Origin: Acidobacteriota bacterium
GTDB taxonomy: Bacteria > Acidobacteriota > Terriglobia > Bryobacterales > Bryobacteraceae
DNA length: 64,000 nt
Reading direction: 5' to 3'
Assembly (NCBI GenBank): GCA_025352795.1
Contig: JANXSF010000063.1
Coordinates: 1 to 64,000, forward strand
The notes below the pieces were generated by a model. That model searched no databases and was not told the origin of the DNA. It saw only the letters and a list, made by a program, of their open reading frames with translations. This document shows, one piece after another, positions 35,547 through 44,438 of the stretch. Made by a program: the position numbers and the translations under genes. How positions within the stretch are numbered: position 1 is the stretch's first letter; the number at the start of each line of letters is the position of its first letter.

Positions 35547-36971
35547 ATGCCCGAACATGTTCGACTAACTAGAAATCGCCGTGAGTTTTTGACCGATGCC
35601 TTCTGCGGTTTTGGTGGAATGGCCTACGCCGCCATGTTGGCTGAACAACAGGCCAGTGCTGCTGGGGTAAATCCATTGGCCCCCAAGCCGCCGCACATGC
35701 CCTCCAAAGCCAAAGCGAAGTCCGTGATTTTTCTCTTCATGGCCGGTGGTCCCAGCCATATGGAAACGTTCGATCCAAAGCCGTTGCTCAATCAATTAAA
35801 CGGCCAGAAAAGACCGGCCAGCTTCGGCGAAGCCAAGTATCAATTCGTCCAAAAAACAGCCACATTACTGGGTACCAAGCGGACGTTTGCGAAGTATGGA
35901 AAATCAGGCATTGAAGTTTCCGACCTGATGCCCCACACTCAAAAAATTGTCGATGAACTGGCGGTAATCCGATCTTGTCATGGCGATATGGTGGTGCATT
36001 CCGCTGCCCAATATCAGTTGATGACGGGGCGCATTTTGCCAGGATTTCCCAGCATGGGTTCGTGGGTGATGTACGGCCTGGGAACGGAAAGTCAATCCCT
36101 GCCAGGCTACGTCGTATTGCCTGATCCGAAAGGTGCCCTGGAAGCAGGGCAACCGATGTATACCCAAGGATTTCTTCCAGCAATTTACCAGCCCAGTATG
36201 TTCCGCCCAGGCAACAAACCTGTATTGAATCTCGACTTACCCAAGGGAGTAAGTATGGTGGAGCGTCGCAAGACTTTGCAGTTACTCAAAGGTTTGAATG
36301 AAGCGAACATGACCGCAGGCGATCTGGAATTTGAAGCCCGCCTTTCCGCTTATGACTTAGCATTCAAAATGCAAGTGGAAGCACCGGAAGTGTTCGATAT
36401 CAATCGCGAATCCGAAGCAACTCGCACGATGTACGGAGTAGGTAGCGCGAAGACGGATGATTACGGACGCCGTTGTTTATTGGCTCGTCGTCTGGTGGAA
36501 CGCGGTGTTCGATTTGTAACTGTGGTAGCTGGTGGTGGACCCGGCAACTTACAGTGGGACGCACACGATGATATCGAAGAAAATCATCTGCGCATGGCCG
36601 GACATACAGATCAGCCAGTGGCGGCGTTAATTCAGGATCTGAAACAGCGCGGGTTGCTGGACCAGACCCTGGTTGTGTGGGGCGGCGAGTTTGGTCGTTC
36701 CCCAGAAAGTCAGGGGAACAAGGGTCGCGATCATCACAATCTTGGTTTCAGCATGTGGATGGCCGGTGGTGGCGTGAAAGGTGGAACGGTGGTGGGTGCG
36801 ACTGACGATATCGGCCTGCGAGCCGTTGAAAAACCATACCACTTCCGCGATATTCATACGACCGTATTGAACCAGTTAGGGCTCAATCAGGATGCATTGA
36901 GCTTTCTGCACTTGGGCCGAAAGGAGCGGCTGACAGAAATTCAAGGCAAGGTGATTGAAGAAATTGTCTAA
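35547..36971 (+). CDS. DUF1501 family protein
   Basis: 474 residues. N-terminus RNRREFLTDAFCGFGG fits a twin-arginine signal, so folded export is likely. Sulfatase/alkaline-phosphatase-like DUF1501 motifs: VIFLFMAGGPSHMETFDPKP, HGDMVVHSAAQYQLMTG, WDAHDDIEENH and VVWGGEFGRSPESQ with HHNLGFSMWMAGGGVKGG. Transcribed with the DUF1549/DUF1553 gene. Its 3' end overlaps the convergent PIN gene by 4 bp. Confidence 0.93.
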   Translation: MPEHVRLTRNRREFLTDAFCGFGGMAYAAMLAEQQASAAGVNPLAPKPPHMPSKAKAKSVIFLFMAGGPSHMETFDPKPLLNQLNGQKRPASFGEAKYQFVQKTATLLGTKRTFAKYGKSGIEVSDLMPHTQKIVDELAVIRSCHGDMVVHSAAQYQLMTGRILPGFPSMGSWVMYGLGTESQSLPGYVVLPDPKGALEAGQPMYTQGFLPAIYQPSMFRPGNKPVLNLDLPKGVSMVERRKTLQLLKGLNEANMTAGDLEFEARLSAYDLAFKMQVEAPEVFDINRESEATRTMYGVGSAKTDDYGRRCLLARRLVERGVRFVTVVAGGGPGNLQWDAHDDIEENHLRMAGHTDQPVAALIQDLKQRGLLDQTLVVWGGEFGRSPESQGNKGRDHHNLGFSMWMAGGGVKGGTVVGATDDIGLRAVEKPYHFRDIHTTVLNQLGLNQDALSFLHLGRKERLTEIQGKVIEEIV

Positions 36972-37351
36972 CTGCAAATTGTCTGCATATAGTGCTTCTG
37001 AATCTTTTCATCCGCAGTGATTAAAAAAGAATTTTGGGCACATCGGGCTTGGCTGACAATGATGCGATCAAAAGCATCTCGGGTCCAGGACTCCAACAAT
37101 GCGGCACTGGCAATATGTTCGAAGGGAAGCTGACAAATTTGAAGATCAATTGTCCGCTGCAGGTGCTTGAAAATGGCTTCTGCCTGCCTTATCATGCGTT
37201 TGATTTCAAACGCATATTGAAGCTCCACCAAAACCATTGGCGAAATCAGCAGATCATAGCGATCCATGGCTTGTTGGGCCTCTTTGCTGATCTTACTTAA
37301 ATCCCCAATCGCCAACCGTATCACTACGTTGGTATCCAGATAGGCTTTCAT
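36968..37351 (-). CDS. PIN-domain ribonuclease toxin (VapC-like)
   Basis: 127 residues. PIN acidic residues are in place: AYLDTNVVIRL (Asp6), VLVELQYAF (Glu), SWTRDAFDRIIVSQA (Asp) and LITADEKI (Asp). These bind Mg/Mn for RNA cleavage. Preceded 9 nt upstream by a small gene with the features of its antitoxin. A type II toxin-antitoxin module. Confidence 0.87.
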   Translation of the reverse strand: MKAYLDTNVVIRLAIGDLSKISKEAQQAMDRYDLLISPMVLVELQYAFEIKRMIRQAEAIFKHLQRTIDLQICQLPFEHIASAALLESWTRDAFDRIIVSQARCAQNSFLITADEKIQKHYMQTICS

Positions 37352-37360
37352 GAGGGGAAA

Positions 37361-37612
37361 TTATAACGGTCGATTGTCCCAATTGGTCATTTCTGTAGCG
37401 TGTACCTGCTTCAACGCTGCGTCCAAGTCTTCAAAGCTAGTACCTTTAGCAAGGATATCTAGTGGTTCAATCCTGGAAAGCTTTGAGGCTTTCAAATCTG
37501 CAACTAAACGAATTGTTGTTCCCTTGTAATCGAATTCCACGCGCTCCCCCTTGGATGCTGCTGCAGCGAATGCAAACAGATTTTGCCTGACATTGGATAT
37601 CTTGTTGCTCAC
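37361..37612 (-). CDS. Antitoxin of the PIN-domain toxin (Phd/VapB-like)
   Basis: 83 residues from a GTG at 37612; no other start codon is available in frame. The N-terminal half (NLFAFAAAASKGERVEFDYKG) resembles Phd/YefM-type DNA-binding folds; the C-terminal tail (FEDLDAALKQVHATEMTNWD) would wrap the toxin. An inverted repeat overlapping its promoter suggests autorepression. Confidence 0.78.
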   Translation of the reverse strand: MSNKISNVRQNLFAFAAAASKGERVEFDYKGTTIRLVADLKASKLSRIEPLDILAKGTSFEDLDAALKQVHATEMTNWDNRPL

Positions 37613-37618
37613 TGGTTA

Positions 37619-37661
37619 AGGATAGTTTGGTTTGTACGGAATGTCAAGAGGGAATGTACAA
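37619..37661 (-). promoter_or_regulatory. Promoter and putative operator of the toxin-antitoxin pair
   Basis: On the minus strand TTGACA (37642-37647) and TATCCT (37619-37624) are separated by exactly 17 bp, a good sigma-70 promoter. The -35 box lies inside the inverted repeat TTGTAC...GTACAA (37632-37661), which also contains GGAATGT twice, a likely binding site for the antitoxin. The start point predicted from the -10 box falls on the GTG itself, so the message may be leaderless. Confidence 0.6.
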
Positions 37662-37673
37662 CAAATGTATTCT

Positions 37674-38384
37674 TTAGGTTGAGTCCCCATCATCAAGACG
37701 GTAGCCGACACCTGGCTCGGTTATGAAAAATTTCGGCTGTGCGGGATCAGTTTCCAACTTTCGTCGGATTTGCGCCATGTAAACGCGCAAATAATGTGCT
37801 TGGTCCGAATGGTTGGTCCCCCAAACTTCCTTCAACAGTTCCCGCTGTGTGAGCACCCTTCCGGGGTGGCGTACCAGCATGGAAAGCAACTTGAATTCAT
37901 GGGGCGTTAAGTGGACTTCTTCACCGCCTTTTTTTACGATCCGTTTAGCCAGGTCGACAATTACGGTTCCAAAGCAATATTCGCTGCTGTTGTTTTCCGC
38001 GGCTAGTTGCGCTGTGCGACGAACAGCGGCGCGGATTCTTGCGGAAAGTTCACCCATGCTGAAGGGTTTGGCGACGTAGTCATCGGCACCCAAATCCAGA
38101 GCAGCAATTTTGTCTTTATCGTTGTCACGGGCCGAGAGCACAATAATGGGAACACGGCTGGATTGGCGTACTTGACGGATCACGTCCAGCCCATCGCCAT
38201 CGGGCAATCCGAGGTCCAACAGAATCAAATCTGGCAGGCGAGCGGTGGCTTGAATCATGCCTTCGGCGGCGGTGAAAGCTTCAATCAACTTATATTGATC
38301 GGCGAGCAAGGAGGCACGAAGAAAACGGCGGATTTGCGAATCGTCTTCAATGAGCAGGATTTCTATGGGTACGCTGTCAGGCAT
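37674..38384 (-). CDS. kdpE: Response regulator KdpE
   Basis: 236 residues from ATG 38384 (MPDSVPIEILLIEDD), overlapping the kdpD stop by 8 nt; the open frame further upstream lies in kdpD. Receiver domain with LIEDDSQIRRFL and phosphoacceptor LILLDLGLPDGDG, the Thr/Ser in IVLSARDN and the Lys in VAKPFSMGE. OmpR-type winged helix (HEFKLLSMLVRHPGRVLTQR; YLRVYMAQIRRKLE). With KdpD it normally controls the kdpFABC potassium transporter. Confidence 0.9.
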   Translation of the reverse strand: MPDSVPIEILLIEDDSQIRRFLRASLLADQYKLIEAFTAAEGMIQATARLPDLILLDLGLPDGDGLDVIRQVRQSSRVPIIVLSARDNDKDKIAALDLGADDYVAKPFSMGELSARIRAAVRRTAQLAAENNSSEYCFGTVIVDLAKRIVKKGGEEVHLTPHEFKLLSMLVRHPGRVLTQRELLKEVWGTNHSDQAHYLRVYMAQIRRKLETDPAQPKFFITEPGVGYRLDDGDST

Positions 38385-41070
38385 CGGCTGGCTCCGTAAT
38401 GATGGGTGGATGGGTAGGCTGAGGTAAGCGGATGCGAACCAGTGCTCCATTGCTATTTTCGGCTTCAATTTCTCCGTGATGAGCATCAACAATGGCTCGG
38501 CAGATGGCTAGGCCAAGACCGGAACCACGACCGGTAGAATCAGGCCCACGGTAGAACTTTTCGAACACGCGCTTTTCATTCTCAGCGGGAAAACCGGGTC
38601 CGTGATCGGCTATTTGAATTTGCATGGTGTCTGCGCTAGTGCGCGCGTTGATCTCAATGGGCGTTGCTGAGGGGGTGTAACGGGCAGCGTTTTCCAGCAA
38701 GTTCACCAGCACCTGTTCAAACAGTACTGCGTCCACATAAAGAAGGGGAAGGTTGTCAGCAATTGTGACCTTAACTGGGTGATCTTTGAGGATGTTTTTC
38801 AAACGACGAAGGGCAGAGCCGATGATTTCTTCAAAGGGGTGCCAGTCAAGATGCGGAACCATACCACCGGCTTCAAGACGAGTCATATCGAGTAAGTTAT
38901 TCACTAATCGACTGAGGCGTTCGGCCTCTTCGACAATGCTTGTAAGAAGATCGTTTTGGGTGCCTGTATCAAGCCGCCCGGATTGTTGTTGTAGGGTGGT
39001 GGCGGCACCGGTGATGGAAGCAAGTGGTGTTCGAAGATCATGGGAAACAGCGCTGAGCAGCGAGTTGCGCAATCGTTCTGTTTCAATTTCCAGTTCACTG
39101 GTGCGCATGGTTTGCTGCGTGGCCGCCCGTTCCAGGGCCAGCCCCACTTGCTGGCAAAGTGTGTCGAGTAAGTTATGTTCTTCAACGGAGAACGGCACAT
39201 TGTCATGGGTCGGCAAGAGTGCCAGAACTCCTCTAACGTTTTGACGTGCGGCCAAAGGGAAGTACAGAGCCTTGGAACCGCTTAAGGTGGCAAGTCCATG
39301 ACCCGCTTTTTGATTGTGATCGTAAACCCACTGGGCAATGGATTCTTCAGCCTGGGGCAAGGGGAGTTGGTAGGATGTTCGGCGATTGAAGGAGACTTGA
39401 TTTTCCATTCCAGGCAGGAAGATGATGGCCTTTGCTGGAAACCCATCTTCAATCAGTCTTGCTGCTTCGGTGGCAATAGGAAGACTTTCCTCCTCGCGGG
39501 CCAGGCGCTTGGATAACAGGTAAAGAATTTGAGTGCGAGCTTCTCGCGAAGCGATTTGAGAAATCTGTTCTCGACCGCGTGCGGTAAGGTCGGCAATGAT
39601 CAGTGAAACAGTCAACATGGCGGCGAAAGTGATTAGATATTCTGTGTCCGATACGGCGAAGTCGCCATAAGGCGGGACACAGAAAAAATCGAAAGAAGCG
39701 ACTAACAAAAAAGCTGCTACGGTAGAAACGCGGCGGGAACAGCGCACAGAAATGGCTACGGCACCCAGCAAGTAGATCATGGCCAGGTTTGTAGCAGCAA
39801 GAAAAGGACGCAGCAGAAAGGCGACAATTGTTGCCGCAACCAGTACCGCGACAGAAAAGAGAAGTTCGCTTTTAGGAATGGGACTGGATAAAGCGGCGAC
39901 CTGTGGGGCCGAGGGCTCCACGGCACCGGTTACAGGGGCAATCAAATCGACCTGGATTGTCCCGCTTTCCTCAATCAATTCCTGAGTAAGTGTTTGTTGA
40001 AAGAAACGCTTCCAGGAAGGTTGGATACTTTTGCCGGCAATGATGCGAGTTACATTGCGAGCTCGGGCATATTCGATTAAGGCCTGACCGGCGTTGTTTG
40101 CGGTCAGCGTTACTGTTTGAGCACCTAACTCTTCCGCCAATTGGATAGTGGACAGAATGCGCTGCCGCGTCTGTTCGGGGTAGCGAGCATAGCCTGGCGT
40201 TTCAACGAAAGCGGCGATCCATTGCGCATTCAAGCGTTGCGCGGAGCGGCTGGCGGAGCGGACAAGGTTAGCAGAATTTGGGCTAGGGCCGACTGCCACC
40301 AGAATTCGTTCTGAAACGGGCCAGGTGTTGTCTATGGAGTGGCCCTTGCGATAGGCCAACATCTGCACATCGACACTTTCAGCAGTGCGGCGCAAGGCCA
40401 ATTCACGCAGGGCGCTGAGGTTGCCGGGACGAAAGAAACTTTGTTTGGCGCGCTGCGCTTGTTCAGAAAAATAGACCTTGCCGGCATTCATACGGTCCAG
40501 CAGTTCGTTTACGGGAAGATCAATCAAGGCGATTTCATCGGCTTCAGCCAGGACGGAATCTGGAACAGTCTCGCGAACCTGGACACCGGTGATGGCAGTC
40601 ACAACATCGTTGAGGCTTTCCACGTGTTGCACGTTGAGAGTGGTGTAGACGTTGATGCCAGCTTGCAGCAGTTCCTGGATATCCTGCCAGCGTTTGGAGT
40701 GACGGGAACCCGGGGCGTTGGTGTGGGCCAGTTCATCGACAAGGATAAGTTGTGGATGTCTGGCAAGAGCGGCGTTCAGATCGAACTCTTCCAAGTCAAT
40801 GCCGCGATGCTTCATGCGACGGCGCGGGAGAATTTCAAGGCTTTGAAGGAGAGCTTCCGTTTCCGCGCGTTTGTGTGTTTCCACTAGGCCTACCAGGACT
40901 TCCACCTGTTTATCCTGTTGCACACGACCAGCCTGGAGCATGGAAAACGTTTTGCCAACGCCTGGAGAAAAGCCGAAGAAGATCTTCAAGCGTCCGCGAC
41001 CGGCGGACGAGAGTTCGTCGTTTTTGACTCGAAGCAGGAGCTGATCTGGGTTCGGGCGGACAGGTTCCAT
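38377..41070 (-). CDS. kdpD: Sensor histidine kinase KdpD
   Basis: 897 residues from ATG 41070; ATG 41127 would add 19. N-terminal KdpD domain with Walker A GFSPGVGKTFSM and LILVDELAHTNAPGSRH, a UspA-like domain (ERILVAVGPSPNSANLV; IIAGKSIQPSWKRF), four membrane helices in the DUF4118 region (about 395-500), a GAF domain, then HisKA with SAVSHDLRTPLASI and the ATP-binding motifs DHGPGFP and GRGSGLGLAI. All catalytic features are intact. kdpE follows by overlap. kdpFABC are absent from the window. The 5' end is overlapped out of frame by the upstream ORF. Confidence 0.9.
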   Translation of the reverse strand: MEPVRPNPDQLLLRVKNDELSSAGRGRLKIFFGFSPGVGKTFSMLQAGRVQQDKQVEVLVGLVETHKRAETEALLQSLEILPRRRMKHRGIDLEEFDLNAALARHPQLILVDELAHTNAPGSRHSKRWQDIQELLQAGINVYTTLNVQHVESLNDVVTAITGVQVRETVPDSVLAEADEIALIDLPVNELLDRMNAGKVYFSEQAQRAKQSFFRPGNLSALRELALRRTAESVDVQMLAYRKGHSIDNTWPVSERILVAVGPSPNSANLVRSASRSAQRLNAQWIAAFVETPGYARYPEQTRQRILSTIQLAEELGAQTVTLTANNAGQALIEYARARNVTRIIAGKSIQPSWKRFFQQTLTQELIEESGTIQVDLIAPVTGAVEPSAPQVAALSSPIPKSELLFSVAVLVAATIVAFLLRPFLAATNLAMIYLLGAVAISVRCSRRVSTVAAFLLVASFDFFCVPPYGDFAVSDTEYLITFAAMLTVSLIIADLTARGREQISQIASREARTQILYLLSKRLAREEESLPIATEAARLIEDGFPAKAIIFLPGMENQVSFNRRTSYQLPLPQAEESIAQWVYDHNQKAGHGLATLSGSKALYFPLAARQNVRGVLALLPTHDNVPFSVEEHNLLDTLCQQVGLALERAATQQTMRTSELEIETERLRNSLLSAVSHDLRTPLASITGAATTLQQQSGRLDTGTQNDLLTSIVEEAERLSRLVNNLLDMTRLEAGGMVPHLDWHPFEEIIGSALRRLKNILKDHPVKVTIADNLPLLYVDAVLFEQVLVNLLENAARYTPSATPIEINARTSADTMQIQIADHGPGFPAENEKRVFEKFYRGPDSTGRGSGLGLAICRAIVDAHHGEIEAENSNGALVRIRLPQPTHPPIITEPADA

Positions 41071-42034
41071 TGGGGATGCTGTTCTTATTGTGACTGGTTT
41101 CAGGCATGGTTGGACCTTGGCCAGCATGGGCTGCGGCTTCTTTTATGGGTTGGGGCAAGCGGTTGGCAAATTGCTGTGAAATGTGAGTGCAGAGTGCTGC
41201 AAACAGGCCTGGCATTGGAGGACGCTGGCATTGGGTAATTTCTAGAGTAAGTGACTGTCCGGATCGCTTAATGGCGGATTCATTAGTGTAGATAACTGGT
41301 TGGGTAAGTCGTCGTAACCCATCGTTTAGCCGACTGACTTCTGGAAAGATCAGTAAGTGGAACCCACTTGTTTCTGGCTGCAGATGGGCGCGGGAGGGGT
41401 TCTGGAAAGGAGTCAGCGCGGGGTCTATGAGATCGCGCAGCAGGTGGGCCGTCTGGTGGCGGGCGGCGCCGGTAAGGATTAAAGGAGTGCACGGATAAGG
41501 CGTAGGCTGGCAGGCTTCAGCGATCCAATCGGCGATTTGTGCGGCAGCAGCAAGTGGAAGTGCAAGGGCATTAGCCAGTAAGTCAGTGAAGCTTGTTTGG
41601 ATACTTTCGGGCACGGGCAAGGGGCGCTGCAGGCGAGGGCTGAGCCACGCTGTTTGATAATCCTCCACAATGGACCAGCCTTCGGCGTTGATGGCGACGA
41701 CGTTCGCGTGATCGCCCAGGTCTACGAAGAGGGTGTTTTGGGAATGATGGAATCGCAGAGGTGTGGGTCGCGATGGATGTTGACAAAACGTGGCTGAGGC
41801 GATGGCGGGGCGGAGTGCTTGACGGATTTGAGCGGTGGTGGGAAGCAAGCCTAGCTTTTCCTGGGCGGTCACCAGAAGCCATTGTTCCATTTCCTTCGAC
41901 TCAAGCGGCAGAGCCATTTGTCGACCAGGGCCTTGGGGGACGCGGGTGAAGGGCACGCCAAGAGAGCGGAAGATTTCAAGGTGGTTGAGGATGGATTGGA
42001 TTCGTTGGCTGGGGGTGGGCCGTGGCTTTGGCAT
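40910..42034 (-). CDS. Primase/helicase-like protein with degenerate ATPase motif
   Basis: 374 residues from ATG 42034, which has AGGAAG 8 nt upstream. The central part follows the layout of D5/phage-type ATP-binding proteins: LFVDLGDHANVVAINAEGW, then DWIAEACQPTPYPCTPLIL, a Walker A position reading TGAARHQTAHLLRDLIDP (no G-K-S/T), and VIYTNESAIKRSGQSLTLE. The P-loop is therefore degenerate and ATP binding unlikely. The last ~55 codons overlap kdpD in another frame and look like chance translation, so the true stop was probably lost. Likely a phage- or plasmid-derived relict. Confidence 0.5.
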   Translation of the reverse strand: MPKPRPTPSQRIQSILNHLEIFRSLGVPFTRVPQGPGRQMALPLESKEMEQWLLVTAQEKLGLLPTTAQIRQALRPAIASATFCQHPSRPTPLRFHHSQNTLFVDLGDHANVVAINAEGWSIVEDYQTAWLSPRLQRPLPVPESIQTSFTDLLANALALPLAAAAQIADWIAEACQPTPYPCTPLILTGAARHQTAHLLRDLIDPALTPFQNPSRAHLQPETSGFHLLIFPEVSRLNDGLRRLTQPVIYTNESAIKRSGQSLTLEITQCQRPPMPGLFAALCTHISQQFANRLPQPIKEAAAHAGQGPTMPETSHNKNSIPNGTCPPEPRSAPASSQKRRTLVRRSRTLEDLLRLFSRRWQNVFHAPGWSCATG

Positions 42035-42131
42035 GGGTTGTCTTCCTGAATTCAGGATGACTGGCAATGTCAAGAATTTTGGGGCAGTTTTGGGGGAAGT
42101 TGTTGAAGGGATTAGGGTATTTATGTGGTGA

Positions 42132-42956
42132 CTATGCGGCGTACCCGACGCGGAGGGCCCGAATCCGTGGAGTTGGAAATCCTTCCCAGCGGAATTCGTA
42201 GAACAAACCAGGGCGGACGTTCTCTACCATTTTGGGTCGGAAACAGGCCAGGCATTCCCCGGTTTCATGACGAACACTGCGGTAGACAATGCCGTTTGCC
42301 CCGTCGGCTAGTAGCTCTGCTGCCAACAACTGAGAAGCAGTATAGCTTTCTGAATGATGATAAGGTTCGTTGGCTGGGGTGGCTGGACGGGCGTCGTGGA
42401 CTTCGCCTTCAAAATCGGAGTAGTAAGCTCGCATTTGGACGAAGGTTTCAAAAACTCCGACTTCCGCTAGCTCTTTTGTCCGATGAAACGCGATTTCCGC
42501 TTGTGCTGTTTCGAGGGTTAGCGCAGTATACCAGGCACCCCGATCCCTGGAATTGAACCTGCCGCCACTTGGTCGGGCATGGCAAAAAGCCGCCATGATG
42601 ACACTTGAGAATGCTCTTCCGTTAACCCATTCCGACTTTGGTAGTCGGTGAAGGGTGCCCAGTTCCGTGCGTATTCGGTCATTGGTCCAACTTTCCAACT
42701 CAATCATCATGTCCAGATCAGTGGAGCTGGCAATCTGATCCAGAATACCGATAGAAGAATATCGACTAGGAATGAGGCGGCACGTGTTTGTCCAGTGGAT
42801 ATCGACCAGCGGTGGAAAGATCAGGTAAGATCCGCTCCTCGACGGCCATCGATGAGCCGTCGGACTTGATAAAGACCATCCATGCCACCATCGGTCATTA
42901 AGGAAAGGGCTGGTTTGCCCCCGAACAGCGGATTGGAATTCGGCAAACGAACCCAA
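42132..42956 (-). CDS. RES-domain toxin (NAD+ phosphorylase family)
   Basis: RES motifs: CRLIPSRYSSIGILDQIA, the TNDRIRTELG region, GGRFNSRDRGAWYTALTLET with AEIAFHR, and a C-terminal YTASQLLAAELLADGANGIV plus YRSVRHETGEC. RES toxins degrade NAD+ when not held by their Xre-type antitoxin. The frame opens at a TTG (42956) inside the antitoxin gene; the next standard start is the ATG at 42713, which would cut into conserved sequence. Translation is therefore probably coupled to the antitoxin, with an unusual start near 42830. Confidence 0.85.
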   Translation of the reverse strand: MGSFAEFQSAVRGQTSPFLNDRWWHGWSLSSPTAHRWPSRSGSYLIFPPLVDIHWTNTCRLIPSRYSSIGILDQIASSTDLDMMIELESWTNDRIRTELGTLHRLPKSEWVNGRAFSSVIMAAFCHARPSGGRFNSRDRGAWYTALTLETAQAEIAFHRTKELAEVGVFETFVQMRAYYSDFEGEVHDARPATPANEPYHHSESYTASQLLAAELLADGANGIVYRSVRHETGECLACFRPKMVENVRPGLFYEFRWEGFPTPRIRALRVGYAA

Positions 42957-43237
42957 TGATCTGCCAGTGCCGGATCATTGTAAAGGATGTGTAGGCCTTT
43001 ATAAATTCCTAAAATCAATGAGATACGAGTAAGGACATCGATCGAAAGAGGGCCCACTTGCCCCGCTTTGTACTTAAAGTAAGTGGATTGAGATGGGCTT
43101 CCAAGCAAGGTCCGCTGAGTTTCCACCGGAAGCTGCCAAGCCTCTGCAATATTTAGAAAAGTGCGGATGCCCGCTTCGGAAAGCTGTCCACGATCAGTAT
43201 TTTCTGCGAGTTGAAATTGAACGGCTGGGGATGACAT
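42821..43237 (-). CDS. Xre/MbcA/ParS-type antitoxin of the RES toxin
   Basis: 138 residues. An N-terminal helical DNA-binding region (GIRTFLNIAEAWQLPVETQR, TLLGSPSQSTYFKYK) and the C-terminal toxin-binding domain (TRISLILGIYKGLHILYND, WVRLPNSNPLFGGKPALSLM) match the DUF2384/MbcA family. Directly upstream of, and overlapping, the RES gene. The spacer 43238-43387 is AT-rich with a (TA)n run at 43265-43275 that may hold its promoter. Confidence 0.85.
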   Translation of the reverse strand: MSSPAVQFQLAENTDRGQLSEAGIRTFLNIAEAWQLPVETQRTLLGSPSQSTYFKYKAGQVGPLSIDVLTRISLILGIYKGLHILYNDPALADHWVRLPNSNPLFGGKPALSLMTDGGMDGLYQVRRLIDGRRGADLT

Positions 43238-43387
43238 GGTGTGGTTGGGGTTAGGCTATGTATCTATATATATATTAGTGAGTGGAGGGGGGAAAGTCAA
43301 GATGAAAATGTTTTTGGAGTAGGGGAATACTTTTTTTGGAGTTGCATCTCTAGATGTAGTGTTGAATTTGCTAGTATTGCAGGTTTA

Positions 43388-43639
43388 CTATTTGAATGGA
43401 AAGTGGCCTCCGGCTTGACGAGCTTTCCGAATCGCAGTAAACGCCCACCAATTTTTTGCTTCGCCGGAGCGAGCCTGGTGGATGATTTGCCAATTTCCGT
43501 TTTGATCGACTTGAGCGGTGCGGTTCAGAATGCTAACCGTGCAATTTTCGTTCAATTGAGCAAGCGCCGGGCGTGACAAAACACACAGGAGTGTCAAAAG
43601 TATCCGATTGCAAAAAAAGCGCCGAAACAACAGGTTCAT
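43388..43639 (-). pseudogene. Chimeric ORF: signal peptide of a secreted protein joined to the C-terminus of Cdd1
   Basis: From ATG 43639 the first ~50 residues are a signal peptide (RRFFCNRILLTLLCVLSRPA) and the opening of an acidobacterial secreted protein (NENCTVSILNRTAQVDQNGN). After about 43497 the text becomes IIHQARSGEAKNWWAFTAIR, which fits the C-terminus of Cdd1 (Pathogenicity locus) proteins, whose N-terminal half lies at 44439-44654. So this is the 3' junction of an insertion or rearrangement, unlikely to be functional. Confidence 0.6.
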
Positions 43640-43781
43640 CCTCAGACTCCTCACTTACTTATCACAGCACGCATCCGCCACCGCTTGATTCCCACACAAA
43701 ACACATTCGAGTTACCGTGAAAAGCACCGGCTGGCCCGGAGCGGGCGTCCGGGCTTTGCGCCGTTCGTGGACTAGCTAGCA

Positions 43782-44414
43782 TTATTTTCTTGATCGGACG
43801 GTTAATGGTGCGGTTTCCTTGCATTCAGCACGCGTCCTGTCGCTCATTGGGCCAGTCGGAAAATATAAAAGGGAGCGAACAATTACCTTCGCAGTTCCCT
43901 GTTGTCCAGGATCTGTCAAAGCAATCTCAGGGACATAGGCGCGGAAAGCGGCCCGTATCCGAACGGCTTGGCCCGGCTTCAGAGGTATCACGCTGCCGGG
44001 TATCGATCCGGAACCCAGTAATCGGATTGGATCCGATTTGTATACCTGGCCCGGCCGTACTTCAAAATTCACCGACATCATGGCGGTCACACTATCTGGC
44101 CTGTCTAATAGCCGCCAGTTGAGCGTTTGGGGAAAGGCGATAACCTGCGTTCCTCTGTTCCACACGGAAAACTCGACGATGATTTTGTCCCCGTTAAGAA
44201 CTTCGGGCGTTTCAGTTCGGATTGCGCCAAGTTCCATTGGCAGTGGAAGAGGCCGACTGTGGAAATTGGTGTGCGGCGAGGAAAGGCTTCCCGTGCCACT
44301 GGCCGGAGCATCCATCTCAGGCGCCTTGAGTTTGGTGACATCCACTAGCGTTCCTTGGGCGTGCGCCATTGCAGTCACTGCAAATATCATCGAAGCTGTT
44401 ATTCGTTTTATCAT
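43782..44414 (-). CDS. Secreted protein of unknown function
   Basis: 210 residues from ATG 44414, giving a signal peptide (KRITASMIFAVTAMAHAQ). The open frame continues upstream into the Cdd1 fragment because the Cdd1 stop is gone. The mature part is beta-rich with no Cys pairs in the core (IIVEFSVWNRGTQVIAFPQT; VYKSDPIRLLGSGSIPGSVI), like an Ig- or CARDB-type fold. It lies entirely inside the segment that splits Cdd1. Confidence 0.6.
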   Translation of the reverse strand: MIKRITASMIFAVTAMAHAQGTLVDVTKLKAPEMDAPASGTGSLSSPHTNFHSRPLPLPMELGAIRTETPEVLNGDKIIVEFSVWNRGTQVIAFPQTLNWRLLDRPDSVTAMMSVNFEVRPGQVYKSDPIRLLGSGSIPGSVIPLKPGQAVRIRAAFRAYVPEIALTDPGQQGTAKVIVRSLLYFPTGPMSDRTRAECKETAPLTVRSRK

Positions 44415-44438
44415 AGACAACCTAGGGAGGACACACCA

